A DNA stretch of 64,000 nt from Sphagnum compactum. Its lineage: Eukaryota > Bryophyta > Sphagnopsida > Sphagnales. This document shows, piece by piece, positions 63,507 through 64,000 of this stretch. The notes under the pieces are model-generated. The model was not told where the DNA came from. It ran no database searches and was given only the letters and a program-made list of their open reading frames with translations. The DNA lies in the NCBI GenBank assembly GCA_965153455.1, contig OZ234495.1, positions 18,348,875 through 18,412,874 of the forward strand. Reading direction: 5' to 3'. How positions within the stretch are numbered: position 1 is the first letter of the stretch; each line of letters starts with the position of its first letter. The position numbers and the translations under genes were made by a program.

Positions 63507-63880
63507 TCCCAAAAAAAACTCGCTCTGTTACTCCATATAAACCCAAAATTCCTGCAAACAAACTCCTCTCATTCTTTCTTTCTTGTTGTTGTTGTATCCT
63601 TGATTCACTGGATTTGACTGCTGTACCTCATCCAAGATTTCCAGTGCAGAGCCACAACATACTGAGCGTTGGTGGAGATGCTCTAAAACCGGAACCAAAC
63701 AAACGGTTTTTAGTCTCTGGCTACAAATTGGCATCAATTTGCCATATAAGCTCAAAACTGCCTGCGTTTCATTTCCCCCGCACTCCCCTGTTCTTCGCTG
63801 GGGCGAGAACCGGATAGAACGAGAGGAAGCGGATTTGTGGTGAGGTGAGGTGAGCGGAGCTTGTCTTGTCTTGTGCGCGC

Positions 63881-63923
<43 letters not shown>

Positions 63924-64000
63924 TGGTGTGTGAAAATTGCGTTCAGCAGTGCGCACCCCATCCGTAGAGCATATTTCGCAAAAGACAGCCACAGTTGAAC
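63507..64000 (-). promoter_or_regulatory. Cyclin 5' UTR / promoter region
   Basis: Upstream of the cyclin start. It includes a MITE fragment (63640-63683) and, at 63882-63921, a GA run followed by a G run (CT then C on the sense strand), a pyrimidine-rich tract of the kind often seen near plant transcription starts. No clear TATA box was found. Open frames here are low-complexity or antisense. Confidence 0.5.
63640..63683 (+). mobile_element. Fragment of the family 1 MITE, 3' end
   Basis: CACAACATACTGAGCG followed by TTGGTGGAGATGCTC and then TAA matches the family 3' terminus and its 3 bp target. The interior is largely lost; CTCATCCAAGATTT just upstream resembles the family's TTCATCCAATTTT. 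It lies about 135-180 bp upstream of the cyclin ATG. Confidence 0.65.

Noticed and set aside
63329-63817. 162-codon plus-strand frame
   Set aside because: Antisense to cyclin exon 1; its leucine run is the reverse reading of the GGA glycine repeat.
63528-63992. 154-codon minus-strand frame upstream of the cyclin
   Set aside because: Its Ser/Leu runs come from the GA/CT repeat and it overlaps the presumed cyclin 5' UTR; no family recognised.
1-64000. CRISPR arrays, operons or other prokaryotic systems
   Set aside because: No regularly spaced direct repeats with unique spacers. Tandem arrays here are contiguous minisatellites, and the genes are intron-containing plant genes.
1-64000. LTR retrotransposons
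   Set aside because: No paired LTRs, primer-binding site or polymerase motif was found by eye. Very decayed copies could still be present.

Overview
This is a gene-poor, AT-rich window from a land-plant nuclear genome. The evidence is two plant transcription/cell-cycle genes with GT-AG introns, short TTTAGGG telomere-type arrays, and relics of plant DNA transposons (hAT, PIF/Harbinger, a Mutator-like cut-and-paste element). The style of the transposase relics and the long decayed AT-rich spacers suggest a non-seed plant such as a bryophyte, fern or lycophyte. That placement is inference and no marker here settles it.

Layout. (A) 1-3800 holds the 5' part of a bZIP transcription factor gene on the minus strand, running off the left edge. 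Its upstream region carries CT, AC and CGT microsatellites. It is followed by a six-copy ~110-130 bp minisatellite (3804-4500) and a TATA-like motif. (B) 4800-39000 is an AT-rich desert. Inside it are a decayed hAT transposase C-terminus (~18.0 kb), a second hAT relic (38.25-39.17 kb), several foldback/hairpin elements (11.0, 25.9, 32.3 kb), a block rich in CCTAGG-type palindromes (33.3-34.0 kb), small tandem arrays, and a Harbinger-type MITE at 20.6-21.1 kb with a triplicated 3' end. A GC-richer pocket at 22.2-23.8 kb holds a near-identical 201 bp tandem duplication. (C) 39.2-43.6 kb is a GC-richer island with a possible first exon of an unidentified minus-strand gene and an inverted MITE. 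(D) 43.9-50.1 kb is a cluster of non-autonomous elements. It includes an apparently young 418 bp element with ~70 bp terminal inverted repeats, a perfect 8 bp target duplication and an intact internal reading frame with an AT-hook-like motif. (E) 50.1-58.8 kb is desert again, with a clear but broken PIF/Harbinger DDE transposase at 57.55-58.33 kb. (F) 58.8-64.0 kb is an island carrying a complete two-exon U/P-type cyclin gene on the minus strand. A fragment of the same MITE family lies just upstream of its start codon.

How the parts relate. The bZIP and cyclin genes look like ordinary host genes. The recurring theme is a Harbinger-like system: four fairly full MITE copies plus one fragment share GAGCATCTCC termini and 3 bp target duplications, and a dead transposase of the matching superfamily lies in the same window. 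I found no CRISPR array, operon, rRNA, intact tRNA or LTR retrotransposon that I could support. Much of the desert holds nothing I can recognise.
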